A DNA stretch of 64,000 nucleotides, from contig CBFHPW010000003.1 in NCBI GenBank assembly GCA_965657945.1, forward strand, positions 1 through 64,000. The letters run 5' to 3'. Below the pieces are notes generated by a model. The model ran no database searches. It was not told the DNA's origin and worked only from the letters and a program-made list of their open reading frames with translations. This document shows, one piece after another, positions 43,671-51,860 of the stretch (its first letter is position 1; each line of letters starts with the position of its first letter). The position numbers and the translations under genes were made by a program. The stretch is from CAJJDF01 sp965657945 (GTDB taxonomy: Bacteria > Bacteroidota > Bacteroidia > Flavobacteriales_D > CAJJDF01).

Positions 43671-43842
43671 GCGATGTAAATATAGGGAGTTTGTTCCAAT
43701 ACGAATAGCATTTATTGAATACTTCTTTTCGTTGAATAATTATTCGTAATGAGAATTAAGAAGAATAGCTTTTAGGATACAGACAGGTAGCTAAAAAGGC
43801 TATAAATAGAAAAGTAGTTGTAACTCTCACAGCGAAATACGT

Positions 43843-44604
43843 TTATTTTAAACGTGATAAGTAGTGTTCAAACTCGCCTGTTTCCTTCATTGTTTCCATC
43901 GCTTTATTCAATTTTCTCACTAATTCTGGACGATCTTTTGAGACTCCAATTCCGATACTTTCTTCCGTAAATTTACGACTCATTACCTCTAGTGTTGGAT
44001 TGTTAAGGGCAATTTCGTTCAAAAAACTTTTATCCAAAATATAAGCGTCTATTTGGTTTGTTAGTAAAAGTCCCTCCGGTTTTACGAAAGCTGTGTCAAA
44101 TTTTTCATAGGTCAACAGAGTGCTTGCGTTGAGGTTGATTTTCGCCCAATTGTGAGCCGATGTAAATTCTAAGGTATATACTTTTTTTCCGTTTAAATCG
44201 CTTAATGTGAACAGCGAATCAGATTTTCTGACCAGTGCCGATAACCCATCATAATAATAAGGATTGGTAAACAGAATTGACTTTTTTCGTTCGTCATTGA
44301 TGGAAAGGGCTCGAATACAAATGTCTGCTTTTTTGCTCGTTAGCGCTTCAATTCGTGGGTCACCCTCGCCCGAAAACTCAAAATCGGTTACGTAAGAATA
44401 GGGCAGGCCTGCTATATCCAAAAGTCTCTCGATAAAAGCGGGTTCTATCCCCTTAGGTTTGAGCTCCCCTTTTTTCCAGGCGTAATGCGGAAGTCCCTCA
44501 CCGCCAGGCCAAGAAACAAAGATTCTCACTTCATTTTGTTTCTGACAAGAAAAAAGCAATGAGAAGATTAGAATAATCGTTATTGCTTTGGAAAGGTTTT
44601 TCAT
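43843..44604 (-). CDS. Solute-binding lipoprotein, amino-acid type (SBP_bac_3)
   Basis: 253 residues. The lipobox is ILIFSLLFSCQKQ. The rest matches family 3 periplasmic binding proteins: PAFIERLLDIAGLPYSYVTD, RIEALTSKKADICIRALSIN, FTNPYYYDGLSALVRKSDSL and SIGIGVSKDRPELVRKLNKA. No ABC permease or ATPase gene is near, so it is an orphan; such proteins can act as sensors or feed a distant transporter. The ligand is unknown. Confidence 0.85.
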   Translation of the reverse strand: MKNLSKAITIILIFSLLFSCQKQNEVRIFVSWPGGEGLPHYAWKKGELKPKGIEPAFIERLLDIAGLPYSYVTDFEFSGEGDPRIEALTSKKADICIRALSINDERKKSILFTNPYYYDGLSALVRKSDSLFTLSDLNGKKVYTLEFTSAHNWAKINLNASTLLTYEKFDTAFVKPEGLLLTNQIDAYILDKSFLNEIALNNPTLEVMSRKFTEESIGIGVSKDRPELVRKLNKAMETMKETGEFEHYLSRLK

Positions 44605-44630
44605 AGGATCTCTTTGTTTACAGATGTCTA

Positions 44631-44657
44631 GAGATTCCGAAACAAATTCGGAATGAC
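44631..44657. repeat. Single family A palindromic unit
   Basis: GAGATTCCGAAACAAATTCG then GAATGAC, upstream of the solute-binding lipoprotein gene. Confidence 0.65.
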
Positions 44658-44660
44658 AAG

Positions 44661-44741
44661 TTATTTATTTTCAGGTATTTGCCATACTGATTTTACTTCA
44701 GGATCTGTAAGAGAATATTTCACAGTGGGATTAATTATCAT
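44661..44741 (-). CDS. Micro-ORF resembling the SecA C-terminus
   Basis: 26 codons from ATG 44741. The product contains PTVKYSLTDPEVKSVWQIP. The SecA protein encoded just upstream ends with EVKYKQAEPLINEGTWQIM, so VKY and WQI recur at nearly the same spacing (10 versus 11 residues between them). It may be a duplicated or displaced SecA tail, or chance. Expression is not shown. Confidence 0.3.
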   Translation of the reverse strand: MIINPTVKYSLTDPEVKSVWQIPENK

Positions 44742-44757
44742 GAATAGTTAATCGCCA

Positions 44758-44787
44758 ACAGATTTTGAATCGAGTTCAAAGTGTCTG
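44758..44787. repeat. Diverged family A unit
   Basis: AGATTTTGAATCGAGTTCAA then AGTGTC, between the secA stop and the micro-ORF. Confidence 0.5.
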
Positions 44788-44806
44788 GCTCTTTTTCACC
44801 TCTAAC

Positions 44807-47800
44807 TTACTTCTGCATTATTTGCCAAGTTCCTTCATTGATAAGTGGCTCAGCCTGTTTGTACTTTACCTCCTTCGTTTCACCACTTCTCAAATTTGTA
44901 ATCGTTACTCGATCATTTCTACCAATTTTTGTTTCGTTCACCACTGGTTGTTGCTTTACTCTTTGTCCATTTTGTTGTTGATTGGCAACTTGCTGATTGG
45001 CTTGCGTACTTTGGTTTATATCTGTTCTACCGGTTTGTAACTTTGGTTGAGATCTCTGTTGCAACTTCTCGTTATTGGTTTGTTCCACCCCTTCATTCTG
45101 AGGTAAATTAGCTCTCATTAAGAACGAAATGATTTCTTTATTCACTTTGCTCACCATTTGCTTGAACAATTCGTAAGACTCTAATTTGTAAATTAACAAA
45201 GGATCTTTTTGCTCGTACTGCGCTCCTCTCACAGATTGTCTTAAATCATCCATTTCTCGCAAGTGTTCTTTCCATTCGTTGTCAATTACACCTAAAGTTA
45301 TGTTTCGCTCTAGCAGTTTGGATATGTTTTTTCCTTTCGCTCCGTACGAATCTTTCAGATTTGCTAGTATTTGTGTGCTTTTACTTCCGTCAGTTACGGG
45401 AATGATAATGTTTTCGTAAGAATTCGATTCGTTTTGATACACATTTGCAATCACCGGGTAGGTCATACTAGCCATCAATTCTACTTTTCTGTTGTAAGCT
45501 TCCTTAGCTCTCTGATATACCATTTCAACAAGTTCATTCTCGTTTCTTTTCAAGAATTCTTCTTGTGTCACTGGAGATTGAATAGACATGACTCGGATTA
45601 ACTCCAGCTCAAACTCTTCGAAATCTTCCATGTCTTTGGCAGTAAATACGATGTTTTCTGCAATTTCATATAAAGTATTGGCGATATCCAAATCCAGTTT
45701 GTCTCCATACAATGCATTCTTTCTTTTTGCATAAATAGAATTACGCTGTGCATTCATTACGTCATCATACTCAAGTAAGTGTTTTCGTATTCCAAAGTTG
45801 TTTTCCTCTACTTTTTTCTGCGCTCTTTCAATGGATTTAGAAATCATTTTATGTTGAATGACTTCACCTTCTTTGAAGCCCATTCTGTCCATCATTTTTC
45901 CAATTCTTTCAGAACCAAAAAGACGCATCAAGTTATCTTCAAGAGAAATAAAGAATTGAGATGAACCGGGATCACCTTGTCGTCCTGCTCTACCTCTCAA
46001 TTGTCTGTCAACCCTTCTAGAATCATGTCGTTCGGTTCCAATTATAGCCAAACCACCTGCATCTTTTACGCCTGCTTGTAGTTTAATATCTGTTCCCCTT
46101 CCTGCCATGTTGGTGGCAATGGTAACTGCTCCTGCTTTTCCAGCTTCAGCAACAATATCTGCTTCTTGCTGATGTTTTTTTGCGTTTAGTACGTTGTGTT
46201 TTATACCTTTCGAATTCAACAAACTACTTAAGTATTCAGAAATTTCAACGGATGTAGTACCCACTAACACGGGTCTGTTTTCACCCACTAGTCTTACAAT
46301 TTCTTCACTTACAGCAAGGTATTTTTCTCGAGCCGTTTTGTAAACCAAATCTTCTCTATCATCCCTTGCTATGGGTTTATTCGTTGGAATTACTACGACA
46401 TCTAGTTTGTAAATGTCCCAGAATTCTCCTGCTTCCGTTTCTGCAGTTCCAGTCATACCAGCCAATTTGTGGTACATTCTGAAGTAGTTCTGCAAGGTAA
46501 TTGTGGCGTAAGTTTGAGTAGAAGCCTCAATTTTAACGCTCTCTTTTGCTTCAATCGCTTGGTGCAGTCCATCTGAATAACGTCTGCCTTCCATCACACG
46601 CCCGGTTTGTTCATCTACTATTTTCACCTTACCGTCAACCATGATGTATTCAGTGTCTTTTTCAAAAAGGGTATATGCTTTCAGCAACTGATTGATAGAG
46701 TGTATTCGCTCAGCCTTTACTGTGTAATCACGGATTACTTCATCTTTCTTGGCAACAGTTTGCTCTGCGGGCAAGTTTTGATTTTCTACATCGGCAAATA
46801 ATCCTCCTAAATCAGGTAGGATATAAAAATCTGGTTCTTCTACTCCAGAGATTAGGTCTATTCCTTTTTCTGTTAAATCAACTTGGTTGTTTTTTTCTTC
46901 AATTACAAAGTACAATTCACAATCTACTTTGTGCATTTCTTTACTTTGGTCTTGCATGTAGAAATTTTCCACTTTTTGCAATTGTACTTTAATTCCTGGT
47001 TCACTTAAATATTTAATTAAATCAGGGTTTTTTGGCATTCCTCTATGAGAACGAAGAAGTGCCATTTGACCTACTTTTGTGTGCTCAGCTCTTGCTTTTT
47101 TGTCTAGTGATTCGTCCTCGGCTTTTGCCAAATGTTCTTTCGCAATAGTAAGATTTTCTTTGGCTAATTTTTTTTGAGCGCCTACAAGTTTTTCAACTTT
47201 TGGTTTTAGAGTAGTGAACTCTTGCTCATCTCCTTTTGGTGTTGGTCCAGATATGATAAGTGGAGTTCTTGCATCATCAATCAATACAGAATCTACTTCA
47301 TCGATAATGGCAAAATGGTGTTTTCTTTGAACCAAAGAATCTACCTCACTACTCATGTTGTCTCTTAGGTAATCAAAGCCAAACTCATTGTTAGTTCCAA
47401 AAGTTATATCTGCGTTGTATGCTTTTCTCCTTGCATCCGAGTTGGGTTGGTGTTTGTCAATACAATCTACCGAAAGTCCATGGAACTCGTAGAGTGTTCC
47501 CATCCACTCGCTATCTCTTTTTGCCAGGTAATCGTTTACCGTAATCATGTGAACTCCTTTCCCAGCAAGAGCATTCAGGTACACAGGTAAAGTAGCTACC
47601 AATGTTTTTCCTTCTCCTGTTTGCATTTCGGCAATTTTCCCGGTGTGTAAGGCTACACCACCAATCAATTGCACATCGTAGTGCACCATTCCCCAAGTTA
47701 CTTGAGTACCTCCGGCAGTCCAAGAGTTAAACCAAATTGCTTTCTCACCGTCAATTTCAACAGCATCTTTTTGTGCAGCTACCACTTTATCGAATTCCGA

Positions 47801-48196
47801 GGCAGTCACTTCAATTTCTTCATTTTCTGTGAATCTACGAGCTGTTTCCTTAACCACCGCAAAGGCTTCAGGTAGAATTTCAAGAAGTACCTCTTCGAGT
47901 TGTGCATTGGACTCTAGCTCCAACTTTTCAATCTCCTGAAAGATTTCGTCTTTCGCGTCTACATCCGTATTCTCGTCCTGAGTTTGTGCTTTCAGTTCGT
48001 CTATTTTTCCGTCTATTTCTGCTGTGTAGGCTTTTATTTTTGCCTTAAAATCTTGAGTTTTTGCTCTCAACTCATCATTAGAAATGGAAGTAAGTTTTGC
48101 GAATTCTTCTTTGGCTTGGTCTACCAGAGGGTTTATATCTTTAAAGACATTTTTTGTGTTGTCTCCTAATATTTTTTTGAGGATATTTTGAATCAT
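44807..48196 (-). CDS. secA: Protein translocase ATPase SecA
   Basis: 1129 residues, longer than the about 850-900 of most bacteria but usual for this phylum. Walker A is MQTGEGKTLVATLPVYLNAL, the DEAD-like box AIIDEVDSVLIDDARTPLII, then IATNMAGRGTDIK and QLRGRAGRQGDPGSSQFFIS. An insertion rich in Lys/Glu (about 320-380) precedes the preprotein cross-linking region. The C-terminus has a Gln/Asn-rich linker and ends with EVKYKQAEPLINEG instead of the CxCxSG zinc motif. It drives Sec export of all the signal-bearing proteins in this window. Confidence 0.97.
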   Translation of the reverse strand: MIQNILKKILGDNTKNVFKDINPLVDQAKEEFAKLTSISNDELRAKTQDFKAKIKAYTAEIDGKIDELKAQTQDENTDVDAKDEIFQEIEKLELESNAQLEEVLLEILPEAFAVVKETARRFTENEEIEVTASEFDKVVAAQKDAVEIDGEKAIWFNSWTAGGTQVTWGMVHYDVQLIGGVALHTGKIAEMQTGEGKTLVATLPVYLNALAGKGVHMITVNDYLAKRDSEWMGTLYEFHGLSVDCIDKHQPNSDARRKAYNADITFGTNNEFGFDYLRDNMSSEVDSLVQRKHHFAIIDEVDSVLIDDARTPLIISGPTPKGDEQEFTTLKPKVEKLVGAQKKLAKENLTIAKEHLAKAEDESLDKKARAEHTKVGQMALLRSHRGMPKNPDLIKYLSEPGIKVQLQKVENFYMQDQSKEMHKVDCELYFVIEEKNNQVDLTEKGIDLISGVEEPDFYILPDLGGLFADVENQNLPAEQTVAKKDEVIRDYTVKAERIHSINQLLKAYTLFEKDTEYIMVDGKVKIVDEQTGRVMEGRRYSDGLHQAIEAKESVKIEASTQTYATITLQNYFRMYHKLAGMTGTAETEAGEFWDIYKLDVVVIPTNKPIARDDREDLVYKTAREKYLAVSEEIVRLVGENRPVLVGTTSVEISEYLSSLLNSKGIKHNVLNAKKHQQEADIVAEAGKAGAVTIATNMAGRGTDIKLQAGVKDAGGLAIIGTERHDSRRVDRQLRGRAGRQGDPGSSQFFISLEDNLMRLFGSERIGKMMDRMGFKEGEVIQHKMISKSIERAQKKVEENNFGIRKHLLEYDDVMNAQRNSIYAKRKNALYGDKLDLDIANTLYEIAENIVFTAKDMEDFEEFELELIRVMSIQSPVTQEEFLKRNENELVEMVYQRAKEAYNRKVELMASMTYPVIANVYQNESNSYENIIIPVTDGSKSTQILANLKDSYGAKGKNISKLLERNITLGVIDNEWKEHLREMDDLRQSVRGAQYEQKDPLLIYKLESYELFKQMVSKVNKEIISFLMRANLPQNEGVEQTNNEKLQQRSQPKLQTGRTDINQSTQANQQVANQQQNGQRVKQQPVVNETKIGRNDRVTITNLRSGETKEVKYKQAEPLINEGTWQIMQK

Positions 48197-48380
48197 CAGT
48201 TACTTGTTTTTGACTTTTAGATGTCACTGTATTTACAATAATTGTGCTTGGATTTGTTGCAAGTCAATTTGGCTGATAAAAATAAGAAAAAACGACTAAC
48301 TATCCGTTTAAATTGGTTAAAATACAAGATTTGGCAGTGAAATTTGATTTAGAAAGAAATTTAGGAATGATTCTTTTCCT

Positions 48381-48388
48381 TAACTTTG
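48381..48388 (+). promoter_or_regulatory. -7 box of mltG
   Basis: TAACTTTG, 16 bases before ATG 48405. No well-placed -33 TTTG. Confidence 0.45.
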
Positions 48389-48404
48389 TTTTTATTCCAT
48401 TACA

Positions 48405-49445
48405 ATGAAAAAAATAAGACTATTTTTCTATCTCTTTATTCTCGCTATGCTTGGGGCGGGTTATTATTTTTATCCAAAAATCGAACAATATCTTTATGGA
48501 ATACAGGCAGTAAAAAATCAAAAATCGATAGAATTTTATATTCGCACTGGCACTACCTTAGACGCTTTGGCAGATTCACTTGTGGCCAATAATGTCATTG
48601 ATAAACCAGAGAGATTTAAGAAATATGGGGCTTTTAGAAATCTGAAAGACAGAACGGTAGAGCCCGGAAAATACATAATTTCTGCCAATACTACCTTGCA
48701 TGAATTGGTGAACGATTTAAGAAAAGGGAATGGTGAAAAAGAGGTTCAGATTACTCTCAATAATACGAGAACATTGGAGGATATAGCGAATAAGATTACC
48801 GAAAATATCGAGGTGTCTTCGTATGATTTTTTGAGGTTATTGAACAGGCAAGAAACCCAAATCAAATATGGTTTTGATTCTGAAACGATCCGAACACTAT
48901 TTATTCCGAACACTTATAACGTGTGGTGGGATGTTTCCAAAGAAGAATTGTTGGCTAGAATGGCCAAAGAATATAGGAGGTTTTGGAACTCGGAGAGAAT
49001 CGCAAAAGCAAAGCAAATAGGCTTGTCTCAATCTGAAGTCTCCACATTAGCGTCTATTGTATATTCTGAAACTAAGAAGGCAGATGAAGCTCAAAAAGTT
49101 GCGGGAGTTTACATGAATAGGTTGAAGAAAAGCATGTTGTTACAAGCAGACCCTACTTTGGTTTATGCTATAGGTGATTTTAGTATTCGTAGGGTGTTGA
49201 ATAAACATAAATTAATCGATTCGCCTTACAACACCTATAAGTTTACCGGATTACCACCAGGCCCAATCATTACTCCACCTATCAGTTATTTAGATGCAGT
49301 TCTTAATTACGCAAAACACGATTATATTTTCTTTTGCGCTAAACCAGATTATTCGGGATATCATGCTTTTGCCAAAACAAACGCTCAGCACAATGTAAAT
49401 GCCAGGAAGTATTACGCTTTTTTGAATAAGGAAGGGATAAGGTAA
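48405..49445 (+). CDS. mltG: Endolytic murein transglycosylase MltG
   Basis: 346 residues: one N-terminal membrane helix (LFFYLFILAMLGAGYYFY), a LysM-like segment (IRTGTTLDALADSLVANNVI), and the YceG domain with STLASIVYSETKKADEAQKV, containing the catalytic Glu, VAGVYMNRLKKSMLLQADPT and SPYNTYKFTGLPPGPI. It cuts nascent glycan strands and helps set their length. It is transcribed away from secA and stands alone. Confidence 0.94.
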   Translation: MKKIRLFFYLFILAMLGAGYYFYPKIEQYLYGIQAVKNQKSIEFYIRTGTTLDALADSLVANNVIDKPERFKKYGAFRNLKDRTVEPGKYIISANTTLHELVNDLRKGNGEKEVQITLNNTRTLEDIANKITENIEVSSYDFLRLLNRQETQIKYGFDSETIRTLFIPNTYNVWWDVSKEELLARMAKEYRRFWNSERIAKAKQIGLSQSEVSTLASIVYSETKKADEAQKVAGVYMNRLKKSMLLQADPTLVYAIGDFSIRRVLNKHKLIDSPYNTYKFTGLPPGPIITPPISYLDAVLNYAKHDYIFFCAKPDYSGYHAFAKTNAQHNVNARKYYAFLNKEGIR

Positions 49446-49466
49446 TTGTTCAAACTGTTTTCATCT

Positions 49467-49583
49467 GACCTTCCGGTCTCTGAGCCGGAATCTCAAAGCG
49501 AGCATAATCCAATAGGATTATACTGATGAACTATACTGATGGATTAAACTGATGAATAAGATTCCCTTTTTCAAGGGAATGAC
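49467..49583. repeat. Family A-like pair around a short tandem repeat
   Basis: TTCCGG (49471-49476) pairs with CCGGAA (49485-49490); GATTCCCTTTTTCAAGGGAA then TGAC closes the element at 49583. Between them lie a hairpin (AATCCAATAGGATT, 49506-49519) and three tandem 13-base units. Confidence 0.5.
49519..49557 (+). repeat. Three tandem 13-base units
   Basis: TATACTGATGAAC, TATACTGATGGAT and TAAACTGATGAAT, 10-11 identical bases between neighbouring units, in the mltG to carbonic-anhydrase gap. Confidence 0.65.
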
Positions 49584-49596
49584 AATGTTGGAGGTT

Positions 49597-50181
49597 TTAG
49601 GATTTCCATGGATTAAATAAATTCTCTTGTTCACCTCTTCCCGGTTCTTCCTCAGTTAAAGGTTCGCAAGGCTTCAGAGTTTCGTGGCAATCTTTAGGTA
49701 ACTGCTGGTACAGTTTTGTTCCTTTTGTTTTCCAAGTTATCATTTCGTCCGATACTTCTTTGATTAGTTTAGCTGGATTACCCGCCATTAAACTTCTTCT
49801 TGGAATTATGGATTTTGCTTTTACAAAACTCAATGCACCCACAATACATTCTTCGCCAATTTCTACTTCGTCCATGATTACTGCATTCATTCCGATAAGG
49901 GAATTCTTCCCAATAATTCCTCCGTGAATAATAGCTCCGTGTCCAATGTGAGCTCCTTCGTGCAAAATAGTATCTTTTCCAGGAAACATATGAACGGTAC
50001 AGTTTTCTTGAACATTACACCCATCCTTTATAATTATTTTCCCCCAATCGCCTCGCAAACAACAACCAGGACCAATGTATACGTTTTTACCAATGATTAC
50101 ATTGCCAGTAACAGTTGCTTGTGGATGCACAAACGAAGAAGGATGGACTACGGGTTTAAACCCTTTGAATTCGTAGATCAT
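49597..50181 (-). CDS. Gamma-class carbonic anhydrase-like hexapeptide protein
   Basis: 194 residues from ATG 50181; the frame extends further but MIYEFKGFKPVVHPSSFVHP is the family start. Left-handed beta-helix turns follow (ATVTGNVIIGKNVYIGPGCC), with metal-ligand histidines in NCTVHMFPGKD and HIGHGAIIHGGIIG. It resembles PaaY and the gamma-carbonic anhydrases. It may hydrate CO2 or act as a thioesterase; no phenylacetate genes are adjacent, so I leave the symbol blank. Confidence 0.87.
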   Translation of the reverse strand: MIYEFKGFKPVVHPSSFVHPQATVTGNVIIGKNVYIGPGCCLRGDWGKIIIKDGCNVQENCTVHMFPGKDTILHEGAHIGHGAIIHGGIIGKNSLIGMNAVIMDEVEIGEECIVGALSFVKAKSIIPRRSLMAGNPAKLIKEVSDEMITWKTKGTKLYQQLPKDCHETLKPCEPLTEEEPGRGEQENLFNPWKS

Positions 50182-50264
50182 GGTCGTTTTGGTTTTATAT
50201 ATGCAAAAAAACAAAAAATTACGGTCATTCCGCAACATCATTTACAAAACAAAAAAGATGTCTA

Positions 50265-50345
50265 GTCACCCTGAACTTGATTCAGGGTCTATCAATGAGT
50301 TGCATCACTGTTTGCCAACAGATTCCGCATCAAGTGCGGAATGAC
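50265..50345. repeat. Paired palindromic repeat, family A
   Basis: Left half begins GTCACCCTGAACTTGATTCA, as at 9553 and 54285; right half ends CAAGTGCGGAATGAC. 81 bases overall. Confidence 0.85.
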
Positions 50346-50370
50346 TGGTTCTTTTTTGTTGTGGACAGTC

Positions 50371-50478
50371 TTAAAAAGCTTTTAAAAAATCAATCCATTC
50401 TTCTAAAGTTTTTTTACCACCTCAAAAGATTCACCTACGATGGTTAGGTAACTTTTATTGTTCAAATTATCTATTATT
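50371..50478 (-). pseudogene. Frameshifted C-terminal coding remnant
   Basis: On the minus strand the DNA reads NKSYLTIVGESFEVVKK, then reaches TAG after a run of seven A. With one base added in that run the frame continues TLEEWIDFLKAF and stops at 50371-50373. The parts have protein-like composition. I do not recognise the parent gene. Confidence 0.35.
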
Positions 50479-50487
50479 CAAGTCGGA

Positions 50488-50594
50488 CTTCGAGACATTT
50501 TTATTTTCTGTTTCTCTCCAAATAAAAATCCTAAGTCCTCAGTTTTTTCAATTTGAGCCCTGAGGTTTTCGACCTAAGTCGAAATGTCTCGAAG
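50488..50594. repeat. Paired palindromic repeat, family B
   Basis: Starts CTTCGAGACATTT and ends AAATGTCTCGAAG. Each half contains its own palindrome: ATTTTTATTT with AAATAAAAAT, and TTTCGAC with GTCGAAA. A second copy lies at 51513-51728. Confidence 0.75.
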
Positions 50595-50605
50595 GGCGGT
50601 TTGCG

Positions 50606-51490
50606 TTAATACCCGCTGCCACTAACTCCAATCTTCTCAATAGGATGCCAAGTAGTTTTTACTTCGGTAAATTTGGTGATGAAATAAGGCGATTCGTTAT
50701 CGTCCTTAATCCAATCAATGTCTTTTTTTATTACAATACGTTTCAAGTTTGTAGTAGAATTTTCTTTAATTAACTGAATGGCTTTTTTATCATTTCCACA
50801 ATATAATAGGCTGTTTACATCCATGTGTGTAGAAAAATGTGGAATTAATTCTTCTGCATTTCCAGTTAGGATATTGATCACTCCACCAGGAACATCCGAA
50901 GAGTTAATTACTTCGGCAAAAGAAATAGAACACAATGCTTTGCTTTCTGAAGCCAACACAATACATGAATTTCCAGAAACAATAATTGGAGCAATAGTCG
51001 AAACCAAGCCAATCAATCCGTTTTCTTCTGGGGCAATTACAGCCACCACTCCAGTTGGTTCTTGCACGGAGAAATTGAAAAATGCTCCCGAAACAGGATT
51101 GACTGAACTACTTATTTGTTGGTATTTATCTGCCCAACCTGCGTAGTAAATTAATCTATCGATAGAAGTGAATACTTCGTTTTCGGCTTGTTTTTTAGTA
51201 GAACCCATCTGCATCAATTCGTCAATGAATTGTGCTTTTCTTCCTTCAAGCATTTCTGCTAATCGGTATAAAATTTGGCTACGGTTGTAAGCCATTCTAT
51301 TAGCCCAAGGTTCTTGAGCTTTTCGTGCTTCTACCACAGCATTTCTAAAATCTTTTCTTGATCCAGTACACATATTTGCAATTTCTACTCCATTTTCATT
51401 TTTTAATGGATAAGACCTTCCAGATTCTGTTCTTGGAAATTTCCCTCCAATGTATAGTTTGTATGTTTTTAAAACTTCTATTCTATTCAT
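50606..51490 (-). CDS. Truncated, probably non-catalytic aldehyde dehydrogenase paralogue
   Basis: 294 residues against about 490 for a full enzyme. It aligns by eye with the N-terminal two thirds of ALDH (YKLYIGGKFPRTESGRSYPL, RSQILYRLAEMLEGRKAQFI, TGVVAVIAPEENGLIGLVST), then lacks the catalytic domain. Key sites are replaced relative to the full enzyme at 51861: PWN becomes PEE, VLKPAE becomes VLASES, FTGSTG becomes LYCGND. It has no GQxCxAG cysteine. It looks like the C-terminal pseudo-domain of ALDH16, here as a separate gene downstream of the active enzyme, and may serve as its structural partner. Confidence 0.8.
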   Translation of the reverse strand: MNRIEVLKTYKLYIGGKFPRTESGRSYPLKNENGVEIANMCTGSRKDFRNAVVEARKAQEPWANRMAYNRSQILYRLAEMLEGRKAQFIDELMQMGSTKKQAENEVFTSIDRLIYYAGWADKYQQISSSVNPVSGAFFNFSVQEPTGVVAVIAPEENGLIGLVSTIAPIIVSGNSCIVLASESKALCSISFAEVINSSDVPGGVINILTGNAEELIPHFSTHMDVNSLLYCGNDKKAIQLIKENSTTNLKRIVIKKDIDWIKDDNESPYFITKFTEVKTTWHPIEKIGVSGSGY

Positions 51491-51860
51491 AGTTTTGTTT
51501 TTCTAAGTTGGGCTTCGAGACATCCCGATAAATCGGGACCCTCAGCCCTCAGTTTGTCTATGTGTTATTCTGTCCCGACAGTTCAGGACAGAATCTGTTA
51601 ATTAGTTGCAGTGTTGTCTACCAACAGACCCTGAATCAAGTTCAGGGTGACTGCTATATTTTTGGTTTTGTTCATTTTTTTTATAATCCGAACCCTGAGG
51701 TTTTCGACTTTAGTCGAAATGTCTCGAAGGCTGACTTCGTAATTCTATTCTCGTTTTATCCCATCCCTAACCCATCACCAAGGGGAGAGAATATTCTCGC
51801 TTCAATTGTTCTCGTTTTATATTCAGAGAATTTGTAAAAGTCCTTCCCTAAGGGAAGGAT
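51491..51860. repeat. 370-base gap with three repeat families, one nested
   Basis: No gene is seen. A family B pair spans 51513-51728 (left CTTCGAGACATCCCGAT, right AATGTCTCGAAG). Inside it lies a family A pair at 51567-51651, ending in AATCAAGTTCAGGGTGAC. A family C pair runs from 51759 (TCCCATCCCTAA) to 51871 (TTAGGATGGGA), so its right end enters the neighbouring ALDH gene and contains that gene's stop codon. Confidence 0.75.

Larger units (their letters stand above)
50182..50605. other. 424-base gap: repeats and a gene remnant
   Basis: No intact gene. It holds, in order, a family A pair (50265-50345), a frameshifted coding remnant on the minus strand (50371-50478) and a family B pair (50488-50594). 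Confidence 0.6.

Noticed and set aside
50606..51490. Short ALDH considered a truncated pseudogene
   Set aside because: The frame is intact, the end is not abrupt relative to the ALDH16 pseudo-domain, and lost catalytic motifs are replaced in an orderly way rather than by stops or frameshifts.
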